From Diploptera punctata (Eukaryota; Arthropoda; Insecta; Blattodea; Blaberidae), in contig JASPKZ010004953.1 of NCBI GenBank assembly GCA_030220185.1, positions 532,501 through 596,500 of the forward strand: 64,000 bases of DNA, read 5' to 3'. How positions within the stretch are numbered: position 1 is the first letter of the stretch; each line of letters starts with the position of its first letter. Under the pieces are notes generated by a model. It did no database searches and was not told where the DNA came from. It saw only the letters and a list, made by a program, of their open reading frames with translations. This document shows, piece after piece, positions 32,528 through 43,069 of the stretch. A program made the position numbers and the translations under genes.

Positions 32528-32566
32528 TCTCTCTCTTTTCTCTCCCCCCCCCTCTCTCTCTCTGTT
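32528..32566. repeat. (CT)n low-complexity run
   Basis: CTCTCTCTC flanking a C stretch. Confidence 0.85.
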
Positions 32567-32587
32567 TATCCGCTCCTTAAAAATGTA

Positions 32588-32748
32588 CTTTTTACATGCC
32601 ACACGGGCGTTATAGGAAACTGCCTGTCGGGAGAGGACTGTAACTTTGGATCACACACATACTTTTTTGACCACACAAGGATATGGAAGATCTACCTGGG
32701 TAATCAGCTTAATGCCGGGACCATCTCCGAGACAACACGAACGTATAA
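32588..32748 (+). repeat. R7 dispersed repeat
   Basis: Best-preserved of three copies: ACATGCCACACGGGCGTTAT, TTTTTGACCACACAAGGAT, TCAGCTTAATGCCGGGACC and TCTCCGAGACAACACG. Confidence 0.55.
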
Positions 32749-32959
32749 GACAAGCTACATCATTCACTCAGTGAAAAGAAGGCTTATGACTATTCTAGAG
32801 TTTATACAATTATAAAATGAAAATAATATTTCAGTGATAGATTTTGAGATATATGGATAATAATGATGGTTGCCAGATGATGTTGAGGGAGCATTACCTG
32901 GTTGCAGTATTAAAACGTCTGTACATTGAGTTATATATCTGAAAAAAAAGTTTTTGCAT

Positions 32960-33891
32960 AGCTTTCAAAAAGTGATAAACTGAAAATATATAAAACTATT
33001 ATTCTACTAGTTATATTATATGGGTGCGAAACATGGACTCTTACTTTAAGGGAGGAAAGGAGATTACAATATTTGAGAATAAAGTACTTAGGAAAATTTT
33101 TGGACCAAAGAGAGATGAACAGACAGGTGAATGGAGAAGACTACATAACAGTTAACTATATGGTCTTTATAGGAAGCCAGACATAATAAGAACAGTTAAG
33201 TCTCGTAGACTGTGATGGGCAGGACATGTTGCACGTATGGGGAATGAAAGACTTGCGTGGAAGCTTCTTGCAGGAAAGCCAGAGGGAAAACGTCCAGTTG
33301 GTAGACCAAGAATGAGGTGGGAGAATAACATTAACTATGATTTGAGGGAAGTAGATTATACAGGCTATTTAACTCATGCCCCAAATGGGAGTCAATGACC
33401 AATCACGTTTCAATGATTTCTGTTTTACAACCAATCAGAGTCGTGTTTCACCAAATATTTATCAGTGTTATAATTACCATATTAAAGAAAGCTCCTCCTT
33501 ACAATATTGCGTTCCTTTGGCAATAAATAGTATGATTTGGTTGCAGTGATAAACAAAAGAAGCAGTAGAAGCGTACCTATCGTTTCTCATTTGTTTTCAA
33601 ACATCGCCGTTTACATTAAATATATAAATATTTTAAAATAATTATAGTTAAATAATGATTTGTGAGTAAACAGCTTAATTTTATTCGTTAAATAGTCCTA
33701 ACAAATGCCACTCTTGATTTCCAAATTCTCTAGATAAATTCACTCCTCACTTCGTGAGTCGTGAATTTATCGATAATTTGGAAATCACTCGTGGCATTAC
33801 TTATGAAAATGATTGGAAGGCATTAACTCAGGATAGGGATGTATGGAGAGCTTATGCCATGAACCTACGGGTTCGATAGTGGCAGTGAGCA
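32960..33891 (+). pseudogene. LINE-D 3' part, interrupted by M element
   Basis: CETWTLTLREERRLQ, GPKRDEQTGEWRRLHN, VARMGNERLAWKLLAGKPEG, RPRMRWENNINYDLREVDYT, then an M insert at 33365-33807, then the rest (W..LTQDRDVWRAY...MNLRVR). One stop (TAACTA) and a missing base near 33070. Confidence 0.87.
33365..33807 (+). mobile_element. M element inside LINE-D
   Basis: Starts CTATTTAACTCATGCCCC right after TATACAGG of LINE-D and ends GGCATTACTTATGAAAA before TGATTGGAAGG, where LINE-D resumes. Fixes the M ends to within a few bases; no clear long TSD. Shorter than the 18.7 kb copy by an internal deletion. Confidence 0.85.
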
Positions 33892-34236
33892 AGTAAGTGG
33901 GCCATAGAGGGATGTATTCTTCTCTTAATAACTATATGAATGTATAATTTATCGGAGAGGTCTCCCACAACTAATGACTTAAACACGTTACTCAATCACG
34001 TGGTCGTAAGAAAGTTGTCATGTTACCAAAGTTCAGTGGCAATGCTTTAATTACGAAATACTTAAAGAAATACGCAAGTTCCGGAGTAGCTTTGTAACTT
34101 TCCCCGTTGTGGCGTGAAGTAAATAAATAAGCTGGCACGTGTCGCGAAAATAAATAAATTCTTCAGATTAGATCAGAACAACGTATGGGCTCGGGTTATT
34201 ATGCCCGTAACACGTCACCCTTATGTAGGTTCATTG
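33892..34236. other. Spacer, no feature
   Basis: Less AT-rich than average around 34080-34220; no frame or match recognised. Confidence 0.35.
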
Positions 34237-34424
34237 TATTATAGCAGCGGTCACCAATTAGATTTCATGGAGGTCCGTTTTCAAAGTAGTAAAGAAAGCC
34301 GAGGTCCGGAACCACAGTTCATTAAACATACGAAGCTTTTATTTTTATTTACATACAGATTTTTAATGATTGATGTTTAATAAGCTTTTATTAAGTAACT
34401 AATATTATCTTCTTGTAACAGAGA

Positions 34425-34980
34425 TTTAGGCGCTCTCCCCCTACAGGGAAGAATTTGAACCATACTAATTTAGTTACACTTGTTTTCGTATAGATGCCAT
34501 TTGAGTGGTCCGTGTCAGCGTTCCGCCTCATACTGACATCTAGGAAACCAAGGTAGTACTAAAGTAAAAAAAAAAGTAAAGTAATCCCACAACAGGCCCG
34601 GAGGCCCTTGGGGTAGTAGGAGGTTAAGGCTCCCACTTTTTCTTGACAATCGGCACTTTATGTCAGCCGGGTTGTCAGCCCTGCGTGACGGCCGCCTTTA
34701 CCCCCAGAACAAGCGTCTGGTACTCATTTCCGTTAGAGGCTGAAGGTAATACTAGGACGGGAAAAATTCGGTAAATTTTGCTTAGAGGCCTTTTCATTCA
34801 GGCTTAAGGATCTTTTACGAGCCTGAAAATGTTCAGACTCGGGACCCACGGCTTAAAGTCCCTCCCGGAGGACTTGCTCCTTGGATTTTTCCATCCTTAA
34901 AAAAATGCATCGACCCCGGCCGGGTTTGAACCCACGACCCTCGGGACCAGAGGCAAGGAGCATAACCACTAGTCCACCGG
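34425..34980 (-). mobile_element. SINE-4, interrupted by SINE-5 fragment
   Basis: Same sequence as 4193-4597, with head at right (GGGTTTGAACCCACGACC is the B-box complement). Split at 34562-34742. Confidence 0.88.
34562..34742 (-). mobile_element. SINE-5, 5'-truncated, inside SINE-4
   Basis: Matches the 3' half of 26575-26874 (CGTGACGGCCGCCTTTACC, AAGCGTCTGGTACTC) and lacks the tRNA head. Flanked by AAGGTAGTACTA (34550-34561) and AAGGTAATACTA (34743-34754), so it inserted already truncated. Confidence 0.85.
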
Positions 34981-34995
34981 AAATTATTTAAATTA

Positions 34996-35060
34996 TGTTC
35001 ATTCATTCATAGTGTTCTGCTCAAGAGCAGGTCTTTCACTGCAAACTCAGCATTCTCCAC
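34996..35060 (-). mobile_element. SINE-1 3' end remnant
   Basis: TTCATTCATTCATAGTGTTC and AAGAGCAGGTCTTTCACTGC parallel the SINE-1 3' end (ATCCATCCATAG..., GGGCAGGTCCTTCACTGC). Confidence 0.5.
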
Positions 35061-35544
35061 TCTTTCCTTAACTCAGATTTCCTTTTTGTATCTGCATACA
35101 AACCATTTATTTTAATATTAAATTATATTATGGGTATGAATTGCACAAATTAAACAAAACACGTGGTAAATACTAAAAGGATACAGCACAGTAGTACACA
35201 GTTATTAATTCTAATAATTATTAATAAGTTTATGATAAACTTAACATATGATCAGAGTAATATCTCACTTCACAAATTTCACTTCACAGGTTTCGTGTGT
35301 TTCACGATACCTAGTTTCAAACGGAATCCCGTTCATCTTCAGTCAAATCTCCGATCATAAGCAGTACTGCCAACCGAGCCAACAATAATACTATCAAGAC
35401 ATGAAATTTAGTACAATGGTTGTATTCGATGTTTAAGAGGTTTTAAAAAATTGTATTAATTTGATATTTAATCGGTCCAGAAACCAAAGCCCCATGATCC
35501 GGATACGGACTGCGGTCCGCCAGTTGGTGACCTCTGTATTATAG

Positions 35545-36058
35545 GATCCATTTTTTATAATGAATAAATGGGAATTACTTCTTTGGTGTTATGTAGTTTG
35601 TTATGGCGATCTTGGTTCCGACACATCGGACATTCAGACACAACTCATATCGCCATTTTCTGGTTGAATCCAGGGTCTCAATGAAGGGCTACAACCCTCC
35701 CATTGCCCTAAGTTGTTACATGGGCTCAGTAATTTCATTTAACTGCCTATTGATGAGCGACATTAAATAGTAAAATTGATCCTGCTTCTCCTCGTTTAAA
35801 TAAACTATCGATAGAGAAATTGCAGTCCAATTAATGGGTCTTTGAATTTGTGACAGTTCAGTCATAGAGATCAAGTATTTGAAAATTATGGGTCTAAGTT
35901 GCCATAGCAATGAATTCAAACTTGCGCGATCACTCCTTACCCTCCTCCCAATAAACTCAAACATTCCCGCAGAATATTTTGAAATGTTGCAAAATTTACA
36001 AAATGAAATCACCTGGCTTTAATTTTGATTCTTTCATTGCATTAGTTTCCATCTTTAT
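35545..36058. other. Spacer with a 98-codon minus frame of unknown meaning
   Basis: The minus frame 35716-36012 (MISFCKFCNISKYSAGMFEF...) is not AT-junk in composition and has a clean stop, but matches no family I know and is not repeated in the window. TATGGCGATCTTGG and CATATCGCCATTTTC at about 35600-35660 form a loose inverted repeat. Confidence 0.25.
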
Positions 36059-36072
36059 TGTAAATATAGCAT

Positions 36073-36447
36073 CGACCGCGGTGGACTAGTAGTTATGCTC
36101 CTTGCCTCTGGTCCCGAGGGTCGCGGGTTCAAACCCGGCCGGGGTCGATGGATTTTTTAGGACGGAAGAATCCAAGGAGTGGAAGTCTGAAGATTTTCAG
36201 GCTCGTAAAAGATCCTTAAGCCTGAATGAAAAGGCCTCTAAGCAAAATTTACCGAATTTTCCCGTCCTAGTGCTACCTTGGTTTCCTAGATGTCAGTATG
36301 AGGCGGAAAGCTGACCACGGACCACTCAAAAATGACATCTATACGAAAACAAGCGTAACTAAATTAGTATGGTTCAAATTCTTCCCTGTAAGGGGATAGC
36401 TCCTAAATCTCTGTAAAGGGAAACCATGTGCTTACAATACAATACAA
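36073..36447 (+). mobile_element. SINE-4, full length reference copy
   Basis: Head GGTGGACTAGTAGTTATGC, B box GGTTCAAACCCGGCC, body AAGATCCTTAAGCCTGAATG, tail (ACAAT)n. Flanked by TGTAAATATAGCAT at 36059-36072 and 36448-36461 (14 bp, perfect), so it is young. Confidence 0.95.
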
Positions 36448-36461
36448 TGTAAATATAGCAT

Positions 36462-36737
36462 TCAGTTAATTAACGAGTGTCTCTGTTTTAATTGTTAGTA
36501 ATTATGCCTATTTTTTTACTATTCATGGCGACATATTACCATGTCAGAATAGCGATCTGGTGTCCCCCTCCCCACTATCTCCGACGTCATACTATGCGTG
36601 TGAGCGACAATATTTGTCTCTCCCTTAGAGTCGAGTAATAGCCTTCGTTCTCTATGAGTAATAGCTGTCAGAAGTTCCAACGCTCATTATTTCGTTACAC
36701 TGTAATTAACATAATATGTTGGCATATTCCATAGACC
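36462..36737. other. Spacer, no feature
   Basis: No match or frame recognised. Confidence 0.35.
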
Positions 36738-37092
36738 GTCCCGCGCCGTAGCCGAGTGGTTAAGGCAGGAAGCCTTGGCGCAGAGCTACGGGACTTGCGC
36801 TGGTTCGAGTCTCCATGGGGGAAGAAATTTTCTCATGGTATTTCGACCAGTATGGGACCGGTGCCCACCCAGCATCGTGAGGCATTTGGGTAGCTACAAT
36901 AAGTAGCGGCTCCAGGTTGAGGAAACCAGCTATAACGGCTGGGGGACTCGACACGCTGACCACATGTCACCCCTAAACTGGCTGATGATCATCTACCTCT
37001 GGTATTGACACATGTGGATGTGAGGCCAGCAGCCGGCTGGTAGGCTAAGGGCCTTCTAGGCCTGTCGCGCCAGGAGAGAGAGAGAGAGAGAG
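36738..37092 (+). mobile_element. SINE-3, near consensus
   Basis: Head GCCGTAGCCGAGTGGTTAAG, B box GGTTCGAGTCTCC, 3' end CTAGGCCTGTCGCGCCAGG then a (GA)n run at 37075-37092. Confidence 0.9.
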
Positions 37093-37306
37093 TTGCTACA
37101 ATCCAAGGATTATTCCATATATTCGCAGTCTATCTTCCATATCTTAAGGTCATGTGTTCTATCTGCAACCCGAAGGCGCGCTATGATACAGCGACAGGAA
37201 CCCCATCACATAGCGATTATGCCATATAATTGCTTTTGTATTAATAATACTTTACTAATTATAACATTTTAAAAAACTTATAAAAATGAAATGTTAACAT
37301 ATGGAC

Positions 37307-37687
37307 CAGCGGTTCCCAGCCTTTTTCGACTCGCGAACCCCTTCCACAACGATCTGAGTTGAGTGAACCACTCACTTTTAAAAATGTATACAGTAGACAT
37401 GCATAAAATTTAATTCCAAGGAAAATATTTAATAACCTTAAATTAACTTACCCTTAACGGTTAAAACCTAAAGTTACTCTAGTTACGGCTTAAAAGTTAC
37501 ACAACGTGTAGGTCTAGTTGTAGCGAAATTATATGCATTCCTACCGTTGTTACATAACTATAAATCAGGCATTCGCAGTAAATATTAATTTATTGTGGAA
37601 ATGTGATAAATTCCCAATCTTACACATGTGTAACAAGGGGCATTATAGGGTCAATTTAATTTTAAAATAATAATAATAATAATAATA

Positions 37688-37741
<54 letters not shown>

Positions 37742-37858
37742 GACAATGCTGCAGAAATTAAGGAAACAATAATAGGCCTAATCTCGAAACCCGCCATTAA
37801 GGAAAAGTTTTGGCGAACCCCTTGAAATGCTTTGCGAACCACGGGTTGGGAAACAGTG
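37307..37858. mobile_element. hAT-type MITE
   Basis: Inverted copy of 20474-21391: GGTTCCCAGCC...GGTTGGGAA ends, flanked by ATATGGAC (37299-37306) and ATATAGAC (37859-37866). Contains a back-to-back (AAT)n(ATT)n run at 37667-37740. 552 bp, no transposase. Confidence 0.9.
37667..37740. repeat. Palindromic (AAT)n(ATT)n microsatellite
   Basis: AAT units switch to ATT units at about 37690, so the run can fold on itself. Confidence 0.9.
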
Positions 37859-37866
37859 ATATAGAC

Positions 37867-38207
37867 CAATATTAAGAGTCTAGACCGGATCTAGCCAGCC
37901 TCGTGAGAACAATTGAATACCTAGGTCTACTTCATACGAAAAATAGCGAAATCCGATTAATGGAAGTATAATTAAGGCCGAGGTTTCACATCCTGCTAAC
38001 TCTGTGACTTCCTGCAGACCTGCGGTCACACCCCCCCCCCCTGTCCCCTGCTAATCGTCTGTAGCCGGCACCTTCAGCCAGCCTTCACTTTTTGGTGCTG
38101 TTTGCGTGCACGATTTTATTACATTTTTAAAAAATAATTCTTGACGACATATCTTTTTTAAAATATTCACTACCAAACAACCATTATTTATGATATTCCA
38201 TTGCATA
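37867..38207. other. Spacer with C run
   Basis: A poly-C stretch lies at 38028-38042. No gene recognised. Confidence 0.35.
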
Positions 38208-38492
38208 ATAGATAGATCATCGGTTGATTAATGTCTTTGACATCGTCCGTCCAATCCTAATAGCCCAATTTTTTTTCGTCCATCCAACTTCCTGGTTTTT
38301 CTCGAGGGGTCTTCATATATAAACATATTCCCTGACTCCATGAGGTTTTAGGTCTCCTCTTCCTTCCTCTGCCTCGTCTTCCCTCAGTTTTCCATTCCAA
38401 AACACATTTTGGTAGTCGATCCTCTTCCATTCGCTGGGCATGTGTCCGTAAACCATTTTAATTGCTGAGTTTTAATATAATCTAAAATAGTG
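38208..38492 (-). pseudogene. LINE-A 3' end
   Basis: Same 3' end as 26893-27180 (ATAGATCATCGGTTGATTAA, CCATTCGCTGGGCATGTG complement of the HVQRMEE region) with small indels. Confidence 0.82.
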
Positions 38493-38626
38493 GCGTCATA
38501 TAGGGGGGGGGGGAAATATCTAAATTTACTGATAAATATGCCGTATACAGTATATTAAGTAAGTAATTACTGTGAAATTCTTGAGAGAATATAAATTATG
38601 AGAAAATGGGAAGTGTCTTATTCCCT

Positions 38627-38628
<2 letters not shown>

Positions 38629-38696
<68 letters not shown>
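38629..38696. repeat. (GT)n microsatellite
   Basis: Uninterrupted GT run, followed by CT and A runs. Confidence 0.95.
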
Positions 38697-38697
<1 letters not shown>

Positions 38698-38799
38698 TCA
38701 TACTACCAATTTCTCTCTCTCTCTCAAAAAAAAAGTTGAACCGTAATTGTGTAAAATGCTGATTCTTGTAGTTACATAGATTCGAAATATGTAAGACCT

Positions 38800-39425
38800 A
38801 TTCCTTTAAGAGAGGAGAAAATATTACGAATATTTGAGAATAAAATGCTTGTACTGTATCCGAACTACATAACAGTGAACTACATGTAATGTTGAGTGAT
38901 TCCGGGTTATGTGGCCGTGGTCCATAGTTGGTGTTGATACCAGACGTTTCGCCCTCAACTGCGGAGGGCATCTTCAGTGGCGAGTGCTTCTATGCGTGTT
39001 TCCTGGTCGGAAGATATCTTCCTCCGCGAAACGTCTGGTATCAACACCAACTATGGACCACGGCCACATAACCCGGAATCACTCAACATTACGATTACCG
39101 GCCGTGAAAGCCTGCATTCAACTAGTGAACTACATGGTTTTTATAGAAGCCAAATATAATAAGAACACTTCTCGTAGACTGCGATGGGCAGGACATGTGG
39201 CATGAATGGGAAATAAAAGAGGTGCATGAAGGCTTCTTGTAGGAAAACCAGAGGAAAAACGTCCAGTTGGTAGACCAAGAATGAGGTGGGAGAATAACAT
39301 TAACTATGATTTGAGGGAAGTAGATTATACAGGGGATGATTGGAAGACATTAGCTCAGGATAGGGATGTATGGAGAGCTTATGTCCGCGCGACCATTAAC
39401 CTACGGGTTCGATAGAGCCAGTGAG
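38800..39425 (+). pseudogene. LINE-D fragment, interrupted by foldback FB-3
   Basis: 38810-38886 resembles the REEK.LQIFENKML segment; after the insert the frame resumes at ELHGFYRSQI, RRLRWAGHVA, GKPEEKRPVGRPRMRWENNI-like residues and DWKTLAQDRDVWRAYVR. Ends GGGTTCGATAGAGCCAGTGA. Confidence 0.85.
38887..39123. mobile_element. Foldback element FB-3, best hammerhead-like candidate
   Basis: 237-bp insert flanked by AGTGAACTACATG at 38874-38886 and 39124-39136 (13 bp) inside LINE-D. Arms of about 65 bp (TAATGTTGAGTGATTCCGGG and complement) enclose the apex. On the minus strand: GCCA, CTGAAGA (38977-38971), T, hairpin GCCCTC/GAGGGC, GAAA (38950-38947), CGTC, TGGT. GCCA pairs with TGGT as stem I. 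The plus-strand arm has lost CTGAAGA. Confidence 0.88.
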
Positions 39426-39867
39426 TTATTTAGTATCAGAGATAAGTTCTAGTTGTACTGTAAACAAACTTGCATAAGGTATTACTCCGCCGATTCCATC
39501 TATTGAAGGAACCGTGATGATACTTTTACCAGCCATATCACTGAATTGTCTATGAAAGTGTCAATGATAGAAATATTTTTTTAGGCTAGATCATATTTTA
39601 CGGGAAATAGGACTGAATACAAAATAAGATGGTACCAATAATTAGTTACTTCCATTATCTATTTATTTATGACAAAAAAAATTGTATATGGGCCAACCTA
39701 ATCAGACGTTTACGCCTTTTTCATGATGTCGATAGATATCCTTTATTTGCAATTTTAATTAGATATACGGAAAGAATATGCTGACTTACCTATAAATCCT
39801 ACTGTTATTTTCGCCACATCCTCAATGACTAGTGTAGGATATTTCTCACTAAACAGCTTGAAAACAT
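39426..39867. other. AT-rich spacer
   Basis: Nothing recognised. Confidence 0.4.
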
Positions 39868-40456
39868 TCATAAGTAATGCCACGAGTGGTTTCCAATTTA
39901 TCTAGAGAATTTGGAAATCAAGAGTGGATTTGTTAGGAATATTTAACGAATAAAATTAAGCTGTTTACTCACAAATCATTGTTTAACTATAGTTATTTTA
40001 AAATATTTATATATTTAATGTAAACGGCGATGTTTGAAAACAAATCAGAAATGTGAGGTTATGTTCATTCACTGCTGCTTGATCATATTATTTATTGCCA
40101 AATAAGATCGCAATATTGTAAGAGTGCACCCAAGTGGAGAAATAATGAAACACATCAAACTATATATCATAATCAACATTACGGGTTATTCATTTATTTT
40201 TTAGTAAACAACTCAGTAAAGTCAAGGAATCTTTTCATTATTTGCTATATTCAATGTATTTGTTGGAGAAAAATAATGCTTTGACCTGTTCAGAACATTA
40301 AAAAGGAGGAGCTTCCTTTATCACAAAAGCAGGAGCTGATAAAGAGAAATCGATAAAGAGCGAGGTGAAACACGACTGTCATTGGTTGTAAAACAACATT
40401 CATTGAAACGTGATTGGTCATTGACTAGCATTTGTGGCATGAGTTAAATAGTCAAA
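39868..40456 (-). mobile_element. M element, near full length
   Basis: Minus counterpart of 18663-19473 without the nested MITE: CATAAGTAATGCCACGAGTG at left, GTGGCATGAGTTAAATAGTC at right. Includes TTAAAAAGGAGGAGCTTCC and TAAAGAGCGAGGTGAAACA. No ORF. Confidence 0.85.
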
Positions 40457-40646
40457 ATAATTTGTTTCTCTCCGCTTTTCAAAGGGTTTCCTTTTTGATG
40501 CTTCGAAATATGTATAGGAGGAGCAGCCATTTGAAACAATTGAAATTCTTAAGAATTAAACAATGGGATGCATAATCTATTAAAATTATAATTATACATT
40601 TCAAAATATCCCATGTAACTTATATAGACAAATGCTTGATAATGTA

Positions 40647-40716
<70 letters not shown>

Positions 40717-40722
40717 GTTGTT
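40647..40722. repeat. (ATT)n microsatellite
   Basis: About 22 ATT units then GTT and ATT variants. Confidence 0.95.
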
Positions 40723-40874
40723 GTTATTGTTATTATTTTATTTTATTTACTTTGAGTGACAGCGCTTAAAGGTAAACACTTGGTGAACAGTTATTACCAA
40801 TGAAAACGCAGTTCAACATCTAGTTTGGTAATTTACAACTGTTTTTTTTTTTTTTTAATTTACAACTGGAACTT

Positions 40875-41215
40875 GGCTCCAAGAGGTATAGGAAAATATC
40901 TGGACCGAAGAGGAACGAAGACGAATGGAGAAAACTACATAGCTGTGATCTACATTATATTTATTGGGAACCAGTCCCTTAGACTGAGATGGACAGAGTA
41001 TGTTGCACGAATGGGGAATGAAAGTGGGGAATCTTGTAGAAAAATTATAGGGAAAACCCCCAAGTAGGTTAAAAATGAGGTAGGAAAATAACTTTGACCA
41101 TGATTTGAGGAATATGTATTATACAGGGGAAGATTGGAAAATATTGGCTCAGGATAGGGATGTATGGAGAGGTTATATCCGCGCGACCATGAACCTTGCG
41201 GTTCAGTGAGTTAGA
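40875..41215 (+). pseudogene. LINE-D 3' end, old copy
   Basis: SLRLRWTEYVARMGNESGES, then shifts; DYDLRNMYYTGEDWKILAQD-type residues and DVWRGYIRATMNLAVQ near the end. More diverged than other LINE-D copies. Confidence 0.8.
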
Positions 41216-41294
41216 TTAGCGAGTGTGTGTATTGATTTGTAATGCCACCCTAGGCCACGAGTGGATGTTCAAGTAATGTGTGTTGAGGTTGGTC

Positions 41295-41580
41295 GTCCCG
41301 CGCCGTAGCTGAACGATGGCTTGGGACGCGCGCTGGTTCGAGTCCTGTAAGACATTTTATCCTGGAATTTCGGTCAGTATGGGACCAGTGACCACCCAGC
41401 AACGTGAGGAATTTTGGTAACTACGATAAGTAGCTGTGCTAAGGTTGAAAAATTCACATCTCGCCCTATAGGCCTACTAGCTGGATGTATCTAATTGGGA
41501 CATGTGGATGTGAGATCAGTAGCCGGCTAGAAGACTGAAAGGTCTTCTAGTCCTATGGGGCCAAGTAGTTTAATTTATAA
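41295..41580 (+). mobile_element. SINE-3, diverged
   Basis: GTCCCGCGCCGTAGCTGAAC head with a deletion, B box GGTTCGAGTCC, body ATTTCGGTCAGTATGGGACC. Flanked by TGTTGAGGTTGGTC (41281-41294) and TGTTGAAGTTGGTC (41581-41594). Confidence 0.87.
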
Positions 41581-41779
41581 TGTTGAAGTTGGTCAGATTT
41601 CATATTCAATGAAGAATTTCAGGTAAATGTTGTTTTCTTGCTTTTCCCCCATAATTAAGGTGAACTGCTTGTATAATCTGTGATCAAATTAGAAAATCTT
41701 ACATATTTATGACCAAGATTCAACTAAACCAATATATCAACACTGCGGGGGGGGGAAAAGAAATATATTTTTAGATACC

Positions 41780-41995
41780 TCGTCCTGATTACGCGGCGTT
41801 GCCCGGGAATCTACTTATCCTCATCTTCTTGGCATAAATCGGCTGAAAGACAAAATTCGTTATTGTGAGTTATCCGTAAAAGAATACCAGGCATGCGCTG
41901 CTACGCTTGCCCGGGAATCTACTTATCCTGATCTTCTTGGTATCAATGAAAGACAAAAATGGTTATCGCGAGTTATCCGTAGAAGATAAATATAT
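41780..41995 (+). repeat. Imperfect tandem repeat, about 100-bp unit
   Basis: TTGCCCGGGAATCTACTTAT-CCT occurs at about 41797 and 41907, each followed by ATCTTCTTGG, GAAAGACAAAA and GAGTTATCCGTA. Unclassified; resembles retroelement tail arrays. Confidence 0.65.
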
Positions 41996-42224
41996 GCTGT
42001 CGCAGACTGTTTTTTGTAGAGTTTTTTTTTTAGATATTCAATTCTGTGTACATTAATTTTGTATATATGTTATGGTTTAGGCAGCGTAAGCCATTTAAGC
42101 GTCCGAAAATCGACTTTTTTTCCCCATGTTTTTCACTAAAGGGTGATTTTCAAAGGTGAAGGGATGGAGTGTAACATCAACACTGCGGGGAAAAAATGAT
42201 TTTTTTTCACAAGCTTAAGAATAC

Positions 42225-42609
42225 TTTTTATTCAATGTCCCAGATTTGTCATTTCGACATTTTCAAGTGTCCTCTCCTGGCATTGGCGTAATTGTAACCC
42301 ACTTCTGAGGTTGGGGCGCCTGGAAGGCGGGGTTACTCTGTCCCGATGATATTATGGGTGATGATGATAGTGGTGCGCCAGTAGAATCCTTAATCCTAAA
42401 CTTAATATAAGACGAACATGAATAATGATGATTATGATGGCCATATGATGTTCGGGGACCTTTTGGGTCTTAAAGTTTCCTGACATTTGTCTTATAGGTT
42501 AGAAAAAACTCCAAAAAAACCTCACCCAGGAAAGTTGTCACGGTCGGGATCGAACCGTGGCCCCGCTGCATGACAAGGCAGTACACTACCTCGAAACCAG
42601 AGCGGTGGA
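42225..42609 (-). mobile_element. SINE-1b, second copy of head/tail hybrid
   Basis: Same order as 15286-15665: tail (AACCCACTTCTGAGGTTGGG, GGGGTTACTCTGTCCC) then SINE-1 body and head (GGGATCGAACCGTGGCC is the B-box complement), all minus strand. Somewhat diverged. Confidence 0.85.
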
Positions 42610-43069
42610 ATAATTATAGATAATTCACAGTAATTGTTATTACCACTGTGTAATACACAGTGACCCTGGTGAACACGTATCAACTTCATCAGGTAAAATA
42701 AAATTATTTATCTTTTCGTCAGAAATAACAATTAACCAAATTTCCACGTACGCCAACAGTTTATTACAGCTCGATTGTCAATCATGCGTCTAAAAAGTCA
42801 CAGTTACAAGAAAAAAATCTCTAGCTCAATTTTCACGAAGATCAAGACCGTTGCTGTCGCTTCCTAGAGCTAACAGGTGCTGGCGTGACACAGTCCCTTG
42901 ACTTCAGCATCGGTTTTCTTAACAGTTCACGCTACTTTTCAATTGAAGCGGGTATTCTGTTTTTGCCCGATAGTGCGTTTGTCGTACTTACAGCAATGGC
43001 GATCATGATTGAAAGTTCAACTTCCTACATTTCGGGATTGTCAACCTAAATAACTATCCTGCAATATTA
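42610..43069. other. Spacer without recognised repeats
   Basis: Less AT-rich than average at 42820-43020, but no sustained frame or motif that I can name. Confidence 0.35.

Larger units (their letters stand above)
34245..35536. mobile_element. hAT-type element with nested SINEs
   Basis: Ends CAGCGGTCACCAATTAG and AGTTGGTGACCTCTG are inverted; flanked by TATTATAG at 34237-34244 and 35537-35544 (8 bp). Contains SINE-4 (34425-34980), itself interrupted by SINE-5, plus a SINE-1 3' end remnant at 34996-35060. No transposase frame found. Confidence 0.87.

Noticed and set aside
35716..36012. 98-codon minus frame as a host gene
   Set aside because: No recognisable motif, no promoter or splice evidence, single occurrence; reported only as spacer content.
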